A DNA stretch of 64,000 nt, taken from NCBI RefSeq assembly GCF_021130785.1, contig NC_060211.1, positions 26,583,001 through 26,647,000 of the forward strand, in the 5' to 3' direction. Origin of the DNA: Homalodisca vitripennis (lineage: Eukaryota > Arthropoda > Insecta > Hemiptera > Cicadellidae). Every line of letters begins with the position of its first letter. Position 1 is the first letter of the stretch. Position numbers and translations under genes: made by a program. Positions 32,086-44,828 of the stretch are shown here, piece after piece. The notes below the pieces were generated by a model. The model was not told the DNA's origin, did no database searches, and worked only from the letters and a program-made list of their open reading frames with translations.

Positions 32086-33575
32086 CTCGCCTTCGGCTCG
32101 CTGGGGGCTACGCCCCCAGGCCCCCATTTGGGTGTTTGCCAAATTCGGGAATAAGAATGATTTGGTGATAGGTCAAATTCGGACATTATGTAATGCCAGG
32201 AAATTCCCAGGGGGGGGGGTTTTAGCGTTACCGGGGGTTAAGACATCAGGGGGTGATCTTGTCATACCAGAAACTTCCCAAGGGGGGTTAAGAGATTTAG
32301 TGATTTGTAAAATTCGGACATGTGGTCATCCCAGGAAATTCCCAGGGGGTATAATGTTACCGGACGGGTTAACACATCAGGGGGTTTAATGTACTCAGGA
32401 GGTTATCAGGTAATACTAAAAAATCCCCGGGGGGGGGTTAATGTTACAAGGGGTTAATGACACACGTGGGCCTATTTTAGAGGGTGTTGTGTCTGTGAAC
32501 ATAATAAAAAACACTCTGTCCCTATCTACTATTGAAACTTCACTAACGCTCATCCAACTCCCGACGTGGAGGGGGGTTTTAGTCACTCGTTAACGTAGTA
32601 ATACAAGGTCAAGCTGGAACCAGCACGAATCGCACTAATTATAGTTGCAAGATTTAAAAACCCTAAAATTGACGACAAAGAATTTGCCTTTTAGAGCATT
32701 TACCAGGCTTGCGGAAAGATAAACGACAGAAAGCTACTGGACCTTTTTTTTATATCCTATAAATAGCTAGTTACAAAAAATTTTACATCTAAGCTAGGAC
32801 TAACGGTTCGGCCAATATCGAGCCCAGAAGGTAAGTTTTTGAGTGAAATTTTCAACATAATCACGTTTTACGGCTAAACCATAAAAGATAGAGTAAAATG
32901 TTGCTGGACCTTTTTTGTAGACCACATTGTTTTCGTATTAAAATGCGATTTTTATTCTACCCTAACTTCAAAGGTTCCGCTAACACAGAACCCAGAAAAC
33001 AATATCTCACGTAAAACGTAAAAAATCTATACTTTAAAACGCGCTATGCGGCCAAACCATTGATGATAGGGCAAAATGTTACTAAACCTTTTTTGTAGAT
33101 CACGCGATTTTCTAAATCCCATTGAAAATTTGTTTTGAGCTACGACCAACCGTTTAGCCGCTATCGAGCCCGAAAGGTAAATTTTTAGGCGGAAATTTCA
33201 AAATATTTTAATGTAATCGCGTTTTGCGGCCAAACCGATGGAGATATAGCAAAAAGTCAATGGACCTTTTTTGTAGTTCACTTCATTCCTGACCATGAAT
33301 TTTCCGTCAGATCCGAGCTAGCTCCAACGGTTTCGCCCGCTATGGGGATTCAAAGAAAATTCTGCAAGGGCAAAAAGGGGTCAGTTCGCGAATTTTTTTG
33401 AGGGGTTCAAAATCAAAAAATTCCGGGTTTCAGACTTTTCCCGGTGGTTTGAAGACTCCAGCTACGTGTGTGCCAAATTTGGTGTTTCCAGCAGTTCTAG
33501 AAGTGGGTTAGAATTTGTATCGCCTATCAGTGAGTGAGTCAGTCAGTTACACATGCGGCTGTATATATATGGGAC
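32086..33575 (-). mobile_element. Helitron unit 5, non-coding
   Basis: Hairpin, G-tract block (32200-32440), internal repeats and a 5' end of the TCCCATATATATACAGCC type. Confidence 0.75.
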
Positions 33576-35402
33576 TCGCCTTCGGCTCGCTGGGGGCTAC
33601 GCCCCCAGGCCCCCATTTGGGTGTTGGCTAAATTCGGGGATAAGCGTAGTTCGGTGATTGGTTAAATTCAGACGTGAAGTTTCCAAATTTTATGTATCCG
33701 TTCTCGAGAATCTTACGGGTCGTAATGCTTCGCTAACGCTCAGCCAAAAGATGTTTAAGTGTATAATATTAATCAATTGATGTGGTAGAAGAGTTAAGTT
33801 ATGTGTTCGTGAAATTTGGAGACAAGAAACATTTGGTTTTAACCAAAGTCAGAGGACGTATGTATACCATAGTTTAATTTTCCGGATTTACCCAAACTTT
33901 TGACTTTGAGGGCGTTTTGCGGCTTAACCGTTAGAGATACGTGAAAAAGTGACTGGACCTTTCTTGTCGGAAATTTAATTTTATCTTGGTGTCCGATTTT
34001 AGCTACGACGCCTGGTTTAGCCAGTACGGAGCTGTGGAGAAAGGACTGCACTGGTGGGCTATTGTAAATTGTTTAGTGTAAATATAACAAAAACCCAACC
34101 CTGAGTCATTATTTTTAAGTTGTTTAGGGGGTTTAATTTGCTCAGAGGTTTATCTTGTCATGCCAGGAAATTCCGGGGGGGGAGATTAATGTTAAAGTGG
34201 GTTAAGACATCAGGGGGTTTAAGTTAGTCAGGATATTTTCTGGTCATATGAATAAATTCCCGGGGGGGGGTTAATGTTACAAGGGGTTAATGACACACGT
34301 GGGCCTATTTTAGAGGGTGTTGTGTCTGTGAACATAATAAAAAACTCTGTCCCTATCTACTTTTGAAGCTTCACTAACGCTCAGCCAACTCCCGATGTGG
34401 AGGGGGGTTTTAGTCACTCGTTAAGGTAGAAATACAAGGTCAAGCTGGAACCAGCACGAATCGCACTAATTATAATTGCAAGATTTATAACCCCTAAAAT
34501 TGACGACAAAGAATTTGCCTTTTAGAGCATTTACCAGGCTTACGGAAAGATAAACGATAGAAAGCTACTGGGCCTTTTTTGTAGATCCTATCAATAGCTA
34601 CTTACAAAAAGTTTTACATTTAAGCTAGGGCCAACGGTTCGGCCACTATCGAGCACGAAAAGTAAGGTTTTAAGTGAAATTATCAATATAATCACGTTTT
34701 ACGGCTAAACCATGTAAGATAGAGTAAAATGTCACTGGACCTTTTTTGTAGACCACATTGTTTCGTATTAAAATGTGATTTTTATTCTACTCTAACTTCA
34801 AAGGTTCCGCTAACACAGAGCCCAGAAAACAATATCTCACGTAAACCGTAAAAAATCTGTACTTTAAAACGCGTTATGCGGCCAAACCGTTGATGATAGG
34901 GCAAAATGTTACTGAGGCTTTTTTGTAGATCACGCAATTTTCTAAATCCCATTGAAAATTTGTTTTGAGCTACGACCAACCGTTTAGCCGCTATCGAGCC
35001 CGAAAGGTAAATTTTTGGGCGAAAATTTCAAAATATTTTAATCTAATCGCGTTTTGCGGCCAACCGATTGAGATGGAGCAAAAGGTCACTGGACCTTTTT
35101 TGTAGGTCACTTCATTCCTGACCATGAATTTTTCGTCAGATCGAAGCTAGCTCCAACGGTTCGCCCGTTATTGGGCTTCAAAGGAAAGCCTGCAAGGGCA
35201 AAACAGGGGTCCGTTCGGGAATTTTTTTGAGGGGTTCAAAAGTAAAAAATTCCGGTTTTCAGACTTTTCCCGGAGGTTTGAAGATAGGTGCGACGTGCGT
35301 GCAAAATTTCACGTTTCCAGCACTTCTGGAACTATGTTAGAATTAGTATGATTATATGTCAGTGAGTCAGTGAGTTACACATGCGGCTGTATATATATGG
35401 GA
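33576..35402 (-). mobile_element. Helitron unit 6, non-coding
   Basis: Same order as unit 5 and closest to it in sequence. G-tract block at 34170-34290. Confidence 0.75.
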
Positions 35403-35640
35403 CTCGCCTTCGGCTCGCTGGGGGCTACGCCCCCAGGCCCCCAAAGTAAGTGCCTTAAATTCGGGGATAAGAGTGATTTGGTGATAGGTAAAATTCGGAC
35501 ATGATGTCATGCTAGAAAATGTCCAGGGGGGGGTTAAGAGATTTAGTCATTGGTAAAATTCGGACATGAGGATATACCAGGAAATTCCCAGGGAGTGGTA
35601 AATTTTACCAAGGGGGAGTAACACATCATGGGGTTTATTT

Positions 35641-36034
35641 TGCGACGATATTCGAAAACTGAATTTGGAAAGACTGGGTCCTAAATATTAAACGAGGTCG
35701 TGAAACGTTGATTGGAAGGTAGGCATACGATAGTAACACCAAAACACCGTGCCGGTTCGTAGAGGGAGCGGGCAGCCAGCTTTGATTTTGTAACTCCGAC
35801 CACAGAAAAATCCAAGATGTCCTTGCCCTATGGAAGTCAGAAGAGAAGAGTACAAGAAACCTAATTCCCGATATCTAGAAAACCTGAAAATACTAGAACC
35901 AATCAAAAAGCCAGAAAGCCACAGAAACATCTAGAAGAGAACAACCATCTGGTAAAACAGATGGCTCGACCAGCTGTAAGGAAACAGCTCCCGGTCCGTC
36001 CAAAGACCAACAAAATAAAGTGGCAAACGCCACA
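35641..36034 (-). repeat. 3' LTR
   Basis: Matches the right LTR except for two small indels (one A near 35934 and a TA near 35953). Three consecutive perfect hairpins occupy the end nearest the polypurine tract: GTGGC/GCCAC, AGCTGT/ACAGCT and CCATCTG/CAGATGG. The open frames at 35688-35930 and 36096 are LTR sequence, not genes. Confidence 0.9.
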
Positions 36035-36056
36035 TCCTCCCCCTCTACCCCGGGAG
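36035..36056 (-). other. Polypurine tract
   Basis: Purine-rich on the minus strand (GTAGAGGGGGAGGA) and abutting the LTR's TG. It is the expected primer for plus-strand DNA synthesis. Confidence 0.75.
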
Positions 36057-39000
36057 AGAAAAGAAAAAAACTCAAAAGGATAAGGTAGGAAGACAAGGAC
36101 GGAAAGATTAGAGACTACAACTGGTACTGCTGTCGTTAGCAAACAGCTAGAAATAGCTCTAGTATGGATATCCTGCACGCTCGCGAGGCGCTCCAAAAGC
36201 GTAACGGCTAGAATCCATTCCGACTGACCACACTACTCAAGATTAAATCTTTTTAGTTTAAAGAGGCTTGAGGAAAAGCCTAGTAGTAGTAAAAAAAACT
36301 TGAACAAAATTAACTACTTTCTGTGGTAGCTACCAATAAATAAAGGTCTGAAGTGTTGACACAAGGATGGGTTTTTTCGTTTGTTTCTACATCACTAATA
36401 CGCTTGGTGGTCAAAAGGCTACAAGAGGGTGTTCCAGTAAGGTTGGGAAGGAAATTAAATAAGTGTACACTTATTAGCCAAAGCTTATTAGCCAAAGCAC
36501 TTCCTAAAGTCTCCACCATCCGGGTATCTCCACCCCGGAACCCAAGGGCCACTTAAGCACCCGAATGGAAACCCCGAACGGCTGGCGGAACTCCTTGGAC
36601 CACCGGGAGAGTATTACTCCAGACATAAGGTCTGTATTTTTTTTCTTCAAAGATGGGAGGAACAGAAGGGATGAAGAGACCATTCCAAAGCGAAAATTAA
36701 AAATATGAGAAAATTACACCCATCATAATATCAACAGACCCAAGTTCGTGTTGTAAAGGCTAATTAGGTAAAAACCTGGTACTGGCAAAATTTAGCAAAA
36801 GTGGGCCAGTACTCTCCTCCCCCTACGGGACGGCTGAGAAAAAAAATTGGTGGCCAGTGGGAAAAGACAAAATAAAGTTTTATTTTTCCATACTAGTTTT
36901 TTAAATTTAGAGACTTGGAGCAAATAAAATTCAGGCTCTTAAAAGGCGTGAAAGAAAAACTGTAGAGCTACGGGAAGAGCTTAACGGAGTAAGGAAATCA
37001 TTTGGTCGTGGTAAAGTGGTTTAATTAGGAACTTTAAAAACAAAAAAACAACTAGTTTCTAAGTGTTGGCCAGGAAAGGCAAAAAAAACCCTGAAACCTA
37101 CGGAAAAGAGACCCAAAAAAAAAACTAACTGGGCCAAAACCCAACAAAATTAGGTTAACAATCAATAAACCTCTAAAACAATAACAATAAAAAAAGCCTT
37201 CAAGGATAACAGTAACAACAGTAAAAAAAAACACTTCCAATATAAACACTAAACAGCAAATAAATAAGATAGCTGCTGGAACATTTAGCAGCTTCAGAGA
37301 CAAAATTATAAAGTCTTAAAGACACAAAGAGATAACAACAAAACTAACTACAAAAAATATATGGTCAAACTACAATCTTCAACAATATTTTCAACAATAA
37401 AAACTACACCTATCCATCGCTTAGCTGAATAACAAAGACGAATTCCACCTACTGCCAACGGACTGACCCTACTAAGCAAGAGAAACAACAAAAAGGAAAG
37501 GCAAAGGGAAAGAAAAAGTAAGCTTGTGTTGTAAAATGTAATGGGTTGCCCGAACCAAGGATAGCAGGCTGCTCGACTGCATTAGGGAATGTTAAAAATA
37601 AATAAACATAAAGTTCACTCCCAATGTACAGCCTAGAAAAATTGCTGAAGCAAAAAAAAATTCTCAATGCTAAACAGCCAATGCTAACCCTGATCCCCCC
37701 GTGTATATGTACTGTAAAAGAAGAGGAGTAAAAGTATCAGAGTGTTAATGTGGTGTAAGGAAGAGAAGAAGAAGAAGAAGAAGGAGACAGAAAAAACTAA
37801 ACTAACATCACTTTGCCCTAAACCATCCCTATAAACGTCCCGGCAGCGGCGCTTTGGTCTTAGATAGGCCCAAATTATTTCTTCAGGTGGGAAACATGGG
37901 CCGACCTAATAAGTTTCCCTGACTTGGGACACCTCAAAGTCACAGCAAAAAGTATTCAGAAAATCATTAGAGCAATTTTACTGTGGTGTATGCAAAAAGT
38001 ACAAGTGGTAAAAGAAAACTATTATAAATTTATAGTATTACAAATAAATAAAAGCATAAAGTACATTTCCTTATTATTACCATGAAACCAAATTCCAGTA
38101 TCACCAACAGGTGAAGGCAGAAAATACAACAAGTTTGGCTTTCAGAACAAAAAAAAAAGTCGGTTGCCATCAGTCGGGGGTAGACTCAATTTGTTTCCTC
38201 TCAAAAGGTTGAGAAAGTTCAAAGTATTCAAAAAAACCTAACAACACCTTTCAAAACCTAAAAGAATAAGAGAGGGAAACAAAGTAAACAAAAATTAATT
38301 AATCAAAAGCAAGAGCAACTGTACCGTAGAAGAGCAAAAAAAATATGTGGAGCGAGTCGTATAGTTAGCGCTACAGGTAACTACTACATAAAGTTCAACA
38401 AGTCCCAAGTGAATAAGACACAAGCCTAAATAGTAAACTCTCCCTTTAAACTGTAAATAGTTTAGAACACCCCCAAAAAAAAATCTCTTTTGAGGCCAAG
38501 AATCCAAAAAAACCCCAGTGAAAAATTAAAAATTTAGAAATTAAATACCAAAGGAAAAAAAATTATTTAACCACTTAAGGCTTAAATTAGGCTAAACTGA
38601 AAGTTAGGTAAGTTAAACACCCGAAGTTGAATCAAGCAAGCTGACATATCAATCAATCCAAAGAGTCCACTAGGGTTTGGTATATTATAAAATAGTGAAC
38701 CCTCAAGGTGGCAAACTATAGTTTTAAAAGTTTGTAAAAGAAAGGATGTTTCAACATTTTGGAAAGAAAGTTTAGTTTTGTAAGTAATTAAATCACTTAT
38801 ATGTATGTCAGCACGTCAAATCCAACCCCAAGCTGCAACTTCATAAAAATTACAAAACAAGCCTAGGCCTATGTTACTTTCAATACTAGTTGAAACTAAA
38901 GGTGTACTCCATATTAACTTTAACTGTTTTAATTTAAACAGGCACTAGTCAAAAGAATCAAAGGGCTTTTAATAATAGACTATGAAAGAATTATTATTTT

Positions 39001-40174
39001 TACAATAACATTAAAGTTTTTGAAGAAGGTTTTAGAAAAAAAAAATTGCAAACTGTTAGACTAAATCAACCCCTTAAGCTTGAACTGCCCCGAACAATCA
39101 AATAGCATAGGCCTACATAAAAGTTTGACATGTTTCTAAGTAGAAAAATTATCAGATAAATTTAACAGTAACACTTCACTTACCTTGTGTATAGACTAAG
39201 ATTAATTAACAAAATTGTGTAAGACTCGAATAAATTCAACGCAGTAGACAAAATCATCAAATTAGTGCTATTAAAAATTTAAACTCTTATCAACTTAAAA
39301 CATGTACAAGTGGAGTAAATCCGCTGGAAGAATAAATAAATAACTAAATAATTAATTAAATCCTAGAATAACAACAATTAATTGCATTTGGAACTAAGGG
39401 TAGGTGTGGAAAGGTTAAAAATTTTAATTAAATCAGAAGTAGAGATGAAATATCAGAAGGAAAGCAAGTTATATAAAAAAGAACACTTTTAATTATAAGC
39501 CAACCCAAAGTAAATAATCTGGTGAAACTGAATGGGGGTTTCAAATATTAACCAGAAAGCTAAGAACTTTAAAAACAAAAGGTAGGCTATACATAGGCGG
39601 CAGTACAATACGCAGTCACCAACAGCATCTATGAAATCCTTCGACTTTACTTGCACAGATCTGAGCCAAAGTTTAAATTAAAATACTAAAAGGTGCTAAT
39701 TAAAGTTTAGAAAGCACAAGTAATTAAGTACCAGGTATGTTTAAGGCAACAGGCTACACTGTAGGTGAAAGTAAAAGTTAGGTTAAGAGTTAACTTGGTG
39801 AGAGAAAAAAAATTTATTAAAATTGGTTTAAAGTAAAATTTTAAGCTAGAAAAAATCAACCAAATACCTATGCCTAAATAATTAGTGAGAATAAGTTACT
39901 AAAGTTTAAGAAATACTGCCACTCACATGTTCAATTATTACACAACTAGGCTTAGGTAGCAGTTGGTTGCAAGAACTGCTTGGCTCAGACCTGCACATTA
40001 AAAACAAGCTACTTCGAAAAAGTTTAACATTTTGAGTAAAAAAGGCAGTGTAAGGAAAATTTAGAAAACTAAAAAATTTAGAAAAACGTCTACCCCTTTA
40101 AAAAAACTTAAAACTAGGACTTAGCTCTCATAGCTGTGTAGAATTCCTCCGCTCCCACCGGCAAGCCTAGCCTT
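36057..40174 (-). other. Retrotransposon interior, no gag/pol
   Basis: I looked for protease, reverse-transcriptase, RNase H, integrase and zinc-knuckle motifs and saw none. The short minus frames (for example 37052-37303, 37449-37667, 38295-38507) are Phe/Leu-rich by base composition. GAA repeats lie near 37760-37785. Confidence 0.65.
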
Positions 40175-40190
40175 CCACGCTCTGCTACCA
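40175..40190 (-). other. Primer-binding site, probably initiator-Met tRNA
   Basis: TGGTAGCAGAG on the minus strand complements the CTCTGCTACCA 3' end usual for animal initiator-Met tRNA; the next base differs. Confidence 0.7.
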
Positions 40191-40193
40191 ATT

Positions 40194-40590
40194 TGCGACG
40201 ATATTCGAAAACTGAATTTGGAAAGACTGGGTCCTAAATATTAAACGAGGTCGTGAAACGTTGATTGGAAGGTAGGCATACGATAGTAACACCAAAACAC
40301 CGTGCCGGTTCGTAGAGGGAGCGGGCAGCCAGCTTTGATTTTGTAACTCCGACCACAGAAAAATCCAAGATGTCCTTGCCCTATGGAAGTCAGAAGAGAA
40401 GAGTACAAGAAACCTAATTCCCGATATCTAGAAAACCTGAAAATACTAGAACCAATCAAAAAGCCAGAAAGCCACAGAAACATCTAGAAAGAGAACAACC
40501 ATCTGGTATAAAACAGATGGCTCGACCAGCTGTAAGGAAACAGCTCCCGGTCCGTCCAAAGACCAACAAAATAAAGTGGCAAACGCCACA
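40194..40590 (-). repeat. 5' LTR
   Basis: Upstream LTR relative to transcription on the minus strand. Same three hairpins at 40500-40590. Confidence 0.9.
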
Positions 40591-40974
40591 ATTTTACTCA
40601 GAAGGTTATCTGAACATACCAGAAATTTCCGTGGGGGGGGTTATTGTTACCGGGCGTTAATGACACACTTGGGCCTATTTTATAGGGTGTTGTGTCTGTG
40701 AACATAATAAAAAAACACTCTGTCCCTATCTACTATTGAAGCTTCACTAACGCTCAGCCAACTCCGGACGTGGAGGGGGGTTTTTGTCACTCGTTAACGT
40801 AGTAATAATAGGTCAATCTGGAACCAGCATGAATCGCACTAATTATAGTTGAAAAATTTAAAACACCTAAAAGTGACGACAACGAATTTGCCATTTAGAG
40901 CATTTATCAAGCTTACGGAAAGATAAACGATAGAAAGCTGCTGAACCTTTTTTATAGATCCTATCAATAGCTAG

Positions 40975-41421
40975 TTAAAAGTAGTTTTTAATGTCGTCCA
41001 CTATGTCGCCATCAAGTGATCTACTCATGGCCATGTTCCTGCGTTCTTCGCCGTCGTCTATATACAGGCGGCACCGGTTTACGAATTGGACGTCACCGCC
41101 CGCAGTAACAAACCTTTGGCCGGGGGCGTCCAAGCTGTAAACCTGGTGGTACATCCTCCCTTCAATTTTGAAGAATGATAGGCCACTTGGGTGCCGGTAT
41201 CCGCCAGAAATTTCGAGGGCACATAGAGCAAAGAGGTCATTGTAGGCCCGCGCTCTATCGAGGAAGCGGCGATTAGAATAGAACGGCGCATTAAGGGGCG
41301 GTAACTTTGTCACATTATATGCGCCCACTCCACAGCACCACTTTTTTCTGCTCTCCTCTTCCTCGAACAGAGGTGCTTGGCAGTGAGGACAAATTAAAAC
41401 GTCATCACACCAAAGACTTGT
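40975..41421 (-). pseudogene. Relic of Helitron ORF2 N terminus in unit 7
   Basis: From the A-run the frame reads LWCDDVLICPHCQAPLF, RKKWCCGVGAYNV, FALCALEISGGYRHPSG, FFKIEGRMYHQVYSLDAPG and LYIDDGEERRNMAMSRSLDG, then stops where deleted sequence joins non-coding unit DNA at about 40978. It corresponds to 24018-24422 of unit 1 with about 80% similarity and mostly conservative changes, and it lacks unit 1's frameshift at NIA-MGRS. Everything after this, including Rep and helicase, is missing. Confidence 0.8.
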
Positions 41422-41513
41422 TTTTTTTCAGTTTGTATAAGTTTATGTCATAGAGTAGTACACCGCTCCAATATGCCATTGGTCCGTGGGCAACGATGAG
41501 ACGAGCAAGTGAG
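41405..41513 (-). pseudogene. Relic of Helitron ORF1 C terminus in unit 7
   Basis: The ORF1 frame reads LARLIVAHGPMAYW, then LYKLKKNKSLV and a TGA, equivalent to the end of the unit-1 Ulp1 ORF (ARRVVEHGPMAYW...YKLKKNKFMG). It overlaps the ORF2 relic across an A8 run in the same relative frame as in unit 1. Confidence 0.7.
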
Positions 41514-42471
41514 TCAATATAGGCCTAATATATATTTAAAACTCCAAAAATTTCCAATTCACGACAAATATTTTGCTATTTATCGCGTTTTTCAGGCTTA
41601 TTAAAGTACATACAGCAAAACGTTACTGGACTTTTTTTGTAGAACACGTTGTTTACTAAAACTTATTAAGTCGCATTTTTTGAGCTACGACCAACCGTTT
41701 AGCCGCTATCAAGCCCGGAATGTAAATTTGTAGGCGAAAATTTCCAAATATTTTCACTTAATCGCGTTTTGCGGTCAAACTAATGGAGATATAGTAAAAA
41801 GTCACTCAACACTTTTTGTAGATCATATTATTTCCTAAATCTAACCTTTGTTTTATTTTGACTTCCGACCAATGGTTTTGCCGCTATCGACACCAAAAAC
41901 TAAATGTTCACGTAAATATTACAAATAAATTGCACATAACCACGTTTTTTCGGCCAAACCAATGCAGATAGGGCAAAAAGTCACTGAGCCTTTTCTGTAG
42001 ATCACGTAATTTGCTAATTTGATGGGTCAATCAGATTTGAGCTACGACCTACCGTTCGGTCGCTATCGGGCTCGAAACTTTATTTTAAGCGAAAAAATCT
42101 CTGGAATGTCAAATGTTCGAGCGTTTTGTCGCTTAACCATGGAAGATAGAGCAAAAAGTCACTGGACCTTTTTTGTAGTTCACTCCATTCCTGACTATGA
42201 ATTTTTCGTCAGATCCGAGCTAGCTCCAACGGTTCGCCCGCTATCGGGCTTACAAAAAATGCCTGCAGGGGTAAAGAATGCGCGATTTTTCGTTAATTTT
42301 TTTGAGGGGTTTAAAAGTAAAAATTCCCAGTTTTCAGACTTTTCCTGTTGGTTACACGGCAAAAGGTACACGCATGCCAAATTTCAAGTTTCCAGCACTT
42401 CTAGAACTATGTTAGAATTAGTATGATCTGTCAGTGAGTCAGTTTCACATGCGGCTGTATATTATATAGGA

Positions 42472-44828
42472 CTCGCCTTCGGCTCGCTGGGGCTACGCCC
42501 CCAGGCCCCCATGATGTACGCTTGCAAATTCGGGGATGAGCGGTTAAATTTACGCTTGCGAATTCGGGGATAAGAGAGATTTGGTGATTGTTAAAATTGG
42601 GACATGAGGTCATGCCAGGAAATTCCATGGGGGGGGGTTTAATTTACTGGGGGTTAAGACATCAGGGGGCTATCTGGTTATACGAGGAACTTCCCAAGGG
42701 GGGTTAAGAGATTTGGTGATTGTTAGAATTCGGACATGAGGTCATGACAGGAAATTCCCTGGGGGGGGTTTAATGTTACCAGGAGGGTTAACACATCAGG
42801 GGGTTTAATTTACTTTGTTGGTTATCTGGTCATTCCAGGAAATTGCGGGGGGGGGGTTAATGTTACCGGGGGTCAACGACACACCCCAGGCTCCCTTTCG
42901 GGGGTTGGCCAAATTCGGGGATAAGCGGAATTCGGAATTAAATTGGACCTATAATTTTTCAGTTTTTATCAAAGTTTTGAATCTAAGGCCATTTTGTGGC
43001 TTAACCGTTAGAGATACGACAAAAAGTGACTGAACCTTTCTTGTCGGAAATTTAATTTTGTCTTTCGATTAAGCCGTCAGATTTGATCTACGACCTATGG
43101 TTTAGTCGGTACAACGCTTGGCATAAAACTCTGCACTGGTCAGCTATGGTGTAAACAGATTTAGTGTAAATAAATTAATAACTACCTTTATAAGATTATT
43201 AAGTTAAACAGGGGGTTTAATTTAATCAGGAGTTCATCAACCAGGAAATTCCCGGGAGAGGGATTAATGTTCTCGGGAATTATAAGAACGCGTGGTACTT
43301 TTCTTGGAAATGTGTGTCTGGGCCACGAGGATATGTGTACAGTATTTTTGATCAAAATAAAACGTTGATCAGGGGGTTTAAATTACTTCGGAAACCATAA
43401 TTCCATACCTGATTGTTGATAAGGAATCACTATTTCATTAAATTAATTAAAAAGCACTCTGTCCCTATCTACTTTTGAAGCTTCACTAACGCTCAGCCAA
43501 CTTCCGATGTGGAGGGGGGGATATAGTCACTCGTTACCGTAGTAATACAAGGTCAATCTGGAACCAGCATGAATCGCACTAATTATAGTTGCAAAATTTA
43601 AAACACCTAAAATTGACGACAAAGAATTAGCCATTTATAGCATTTATGAGGCTTACGGAAAGATAAACGACAGAAAGCTGCTGAACCTTTTCTTTAGATC
43701 CTATGAATAGCTAATTATAAAACATATTATATATAAGTTCTTAAGTGAAATTTTTAACATAATCACGTTTTTACGGCTACACCATGGAAGATAGAGTAAA
43801 ACGTCACTGGACCTTTTTTGTAGACCGCATTATTTAGTATTAAAATAAAATTTTGAATTTGGCCTAAAACAAAGGTTCTGTCTGCAACCTAGCCCAGAAA
43901 ACAAAATCTCACGGAAAACTTAAAAAATCAATATTTTAAAACACGTGTTGCGGCCAAACCATTGGGTATAGGGCAAAATGTCACTGGACCTTTTTTGTAG
44001 ACCGCGCTGTTTTCTAAATCCTAGTGAAAATTTGTTTTGAGCAACGACCAACCGTTTAGCCGCTATTGAGCCCGAAAGATAAATTTTTAGGCGAAAATTT
44101 CAAAATATTTTAACTTAGTCGCATTTTGCGGCCAAACTAATGGATATAGAGTAAAAAATTACTGAAGGTTTTTTGTAGATCACTTCATTTCCTATATCTA
44201 TCTTTTGATTTATTTTGCCCTCCGACCAATGGTTTCACTGTTATCGACCTCAAAAACAAACTTTTCACGTAAATATTACAAAAAAATTGTACATAATCAC
44301 GTTTTTCGGCCAAACCAATGGAGATAGGGCAAAAAGTCACTTGACCTTTTCTGTAGATCGCGCGATTTTCTAATTTGATGGGTCAATCAGATTTGAGCTA
44401 CGACCAACGGTTCGGCCGCTATCAGGCTCGAAACATTATTTTTACCGAAAAAATCTCTGGAATGTCAAATATTCGAGCGTTTTGTCGCTTAACCATGGAA
44501 GATACAGCAAAAAATCACTGGACATTTTTTGTAGTTCACTTCATTCCTGACCATGAATTTTTCGTCAGATCCGAGCTAGCTTCAACGGTTCGCCCGCTAT
44601 CGGGCTTACAAAAAAAGCCTGCAAGGGTAAAAAATGCGTGTTTTTTTGGGAATTTTTTTGAGGGGCTTAAAACTAAAAATTCCCGGTTTTCAGACTTTTC
44701 CTGTTGGTTACACGGCAAAAGGTACCCGCGTGCCAAATTTCAAGTTTCTAGCACTTTTAGAAGTAGGCTAGAATTTGTATACATCCATCAGTGAGTGAGT
44801 TACACATGCGGCTGTATAGTATATTAGA
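42472..44828 (-). mobile_element. Helitron unit 8, non-coding (2.36 kb)
   Basis: Hairpin with one G lost (GGGGCTACGCCCCC), G-tract block 42630-42870, many internal repeats, 5' end TCTAATATACTATACAGCC. The plus frame at 44375-44794 recurs in units 7, 9 and 10 but is judged non-coding. Confidence 0.75.

Larger units (their letters stand above)
35641..40590 (-). mobile_element. Non-coding LTR retrotransposon (LARD-like), 4.95 kb
   Basis: Direct repeats of 394 bases (35641-36034) and 397 bases (40194-40590) begin TG and end CA on the minus strand. A primer-binding site, TGGTAGCAGAGCGTGG, starts 3 bases inside the right LTR and fits the 3' end of an initiator-Met tRNA over 11 bases. A polypurine tract (GTAGAGGGGGAGGA) precedes the left LTR. 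ATTT flanks both sides as a 4-base target duplication, and the interrupted text matches the GGGTTTAATTTACTCAGG of sibling units. The 4.2-kb interior has no gag or pol. It would depend on another element's proteins. The near-identical LTRs indicate a recent insertion. Confidence 0.85.
35403..42471 (-). mobile_element. Helitron unit 7, with coding relic and nested LTR element
   Basis: About 2.1 kb without the retrotransposon at 35641-40590. Between 40975 and about 41513 it retains the ORF1/ORF2 junction of a Helitron related to, but clearly diverged from, unit 1. The 5' end is TCCTATATAATATACAGCC on the minus strand. Confidence 0.75.

Noticed and set aside
35688..35930. 80-codon minus frame, identical to one at 40241-40483
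   Set aside because: Both copies are the LTR itself; no coding motif, and duplication is explained by the paired LTRs.
36903..38510. Phe/Leu-rich minus frames inside the LTR element, considered as membrane or envelope-like genes
   Set aside because: Composition is set by T-rich strand bias; no signal peptide, cleavage site, Cys pattern or catalytic motif, and none is long enough.
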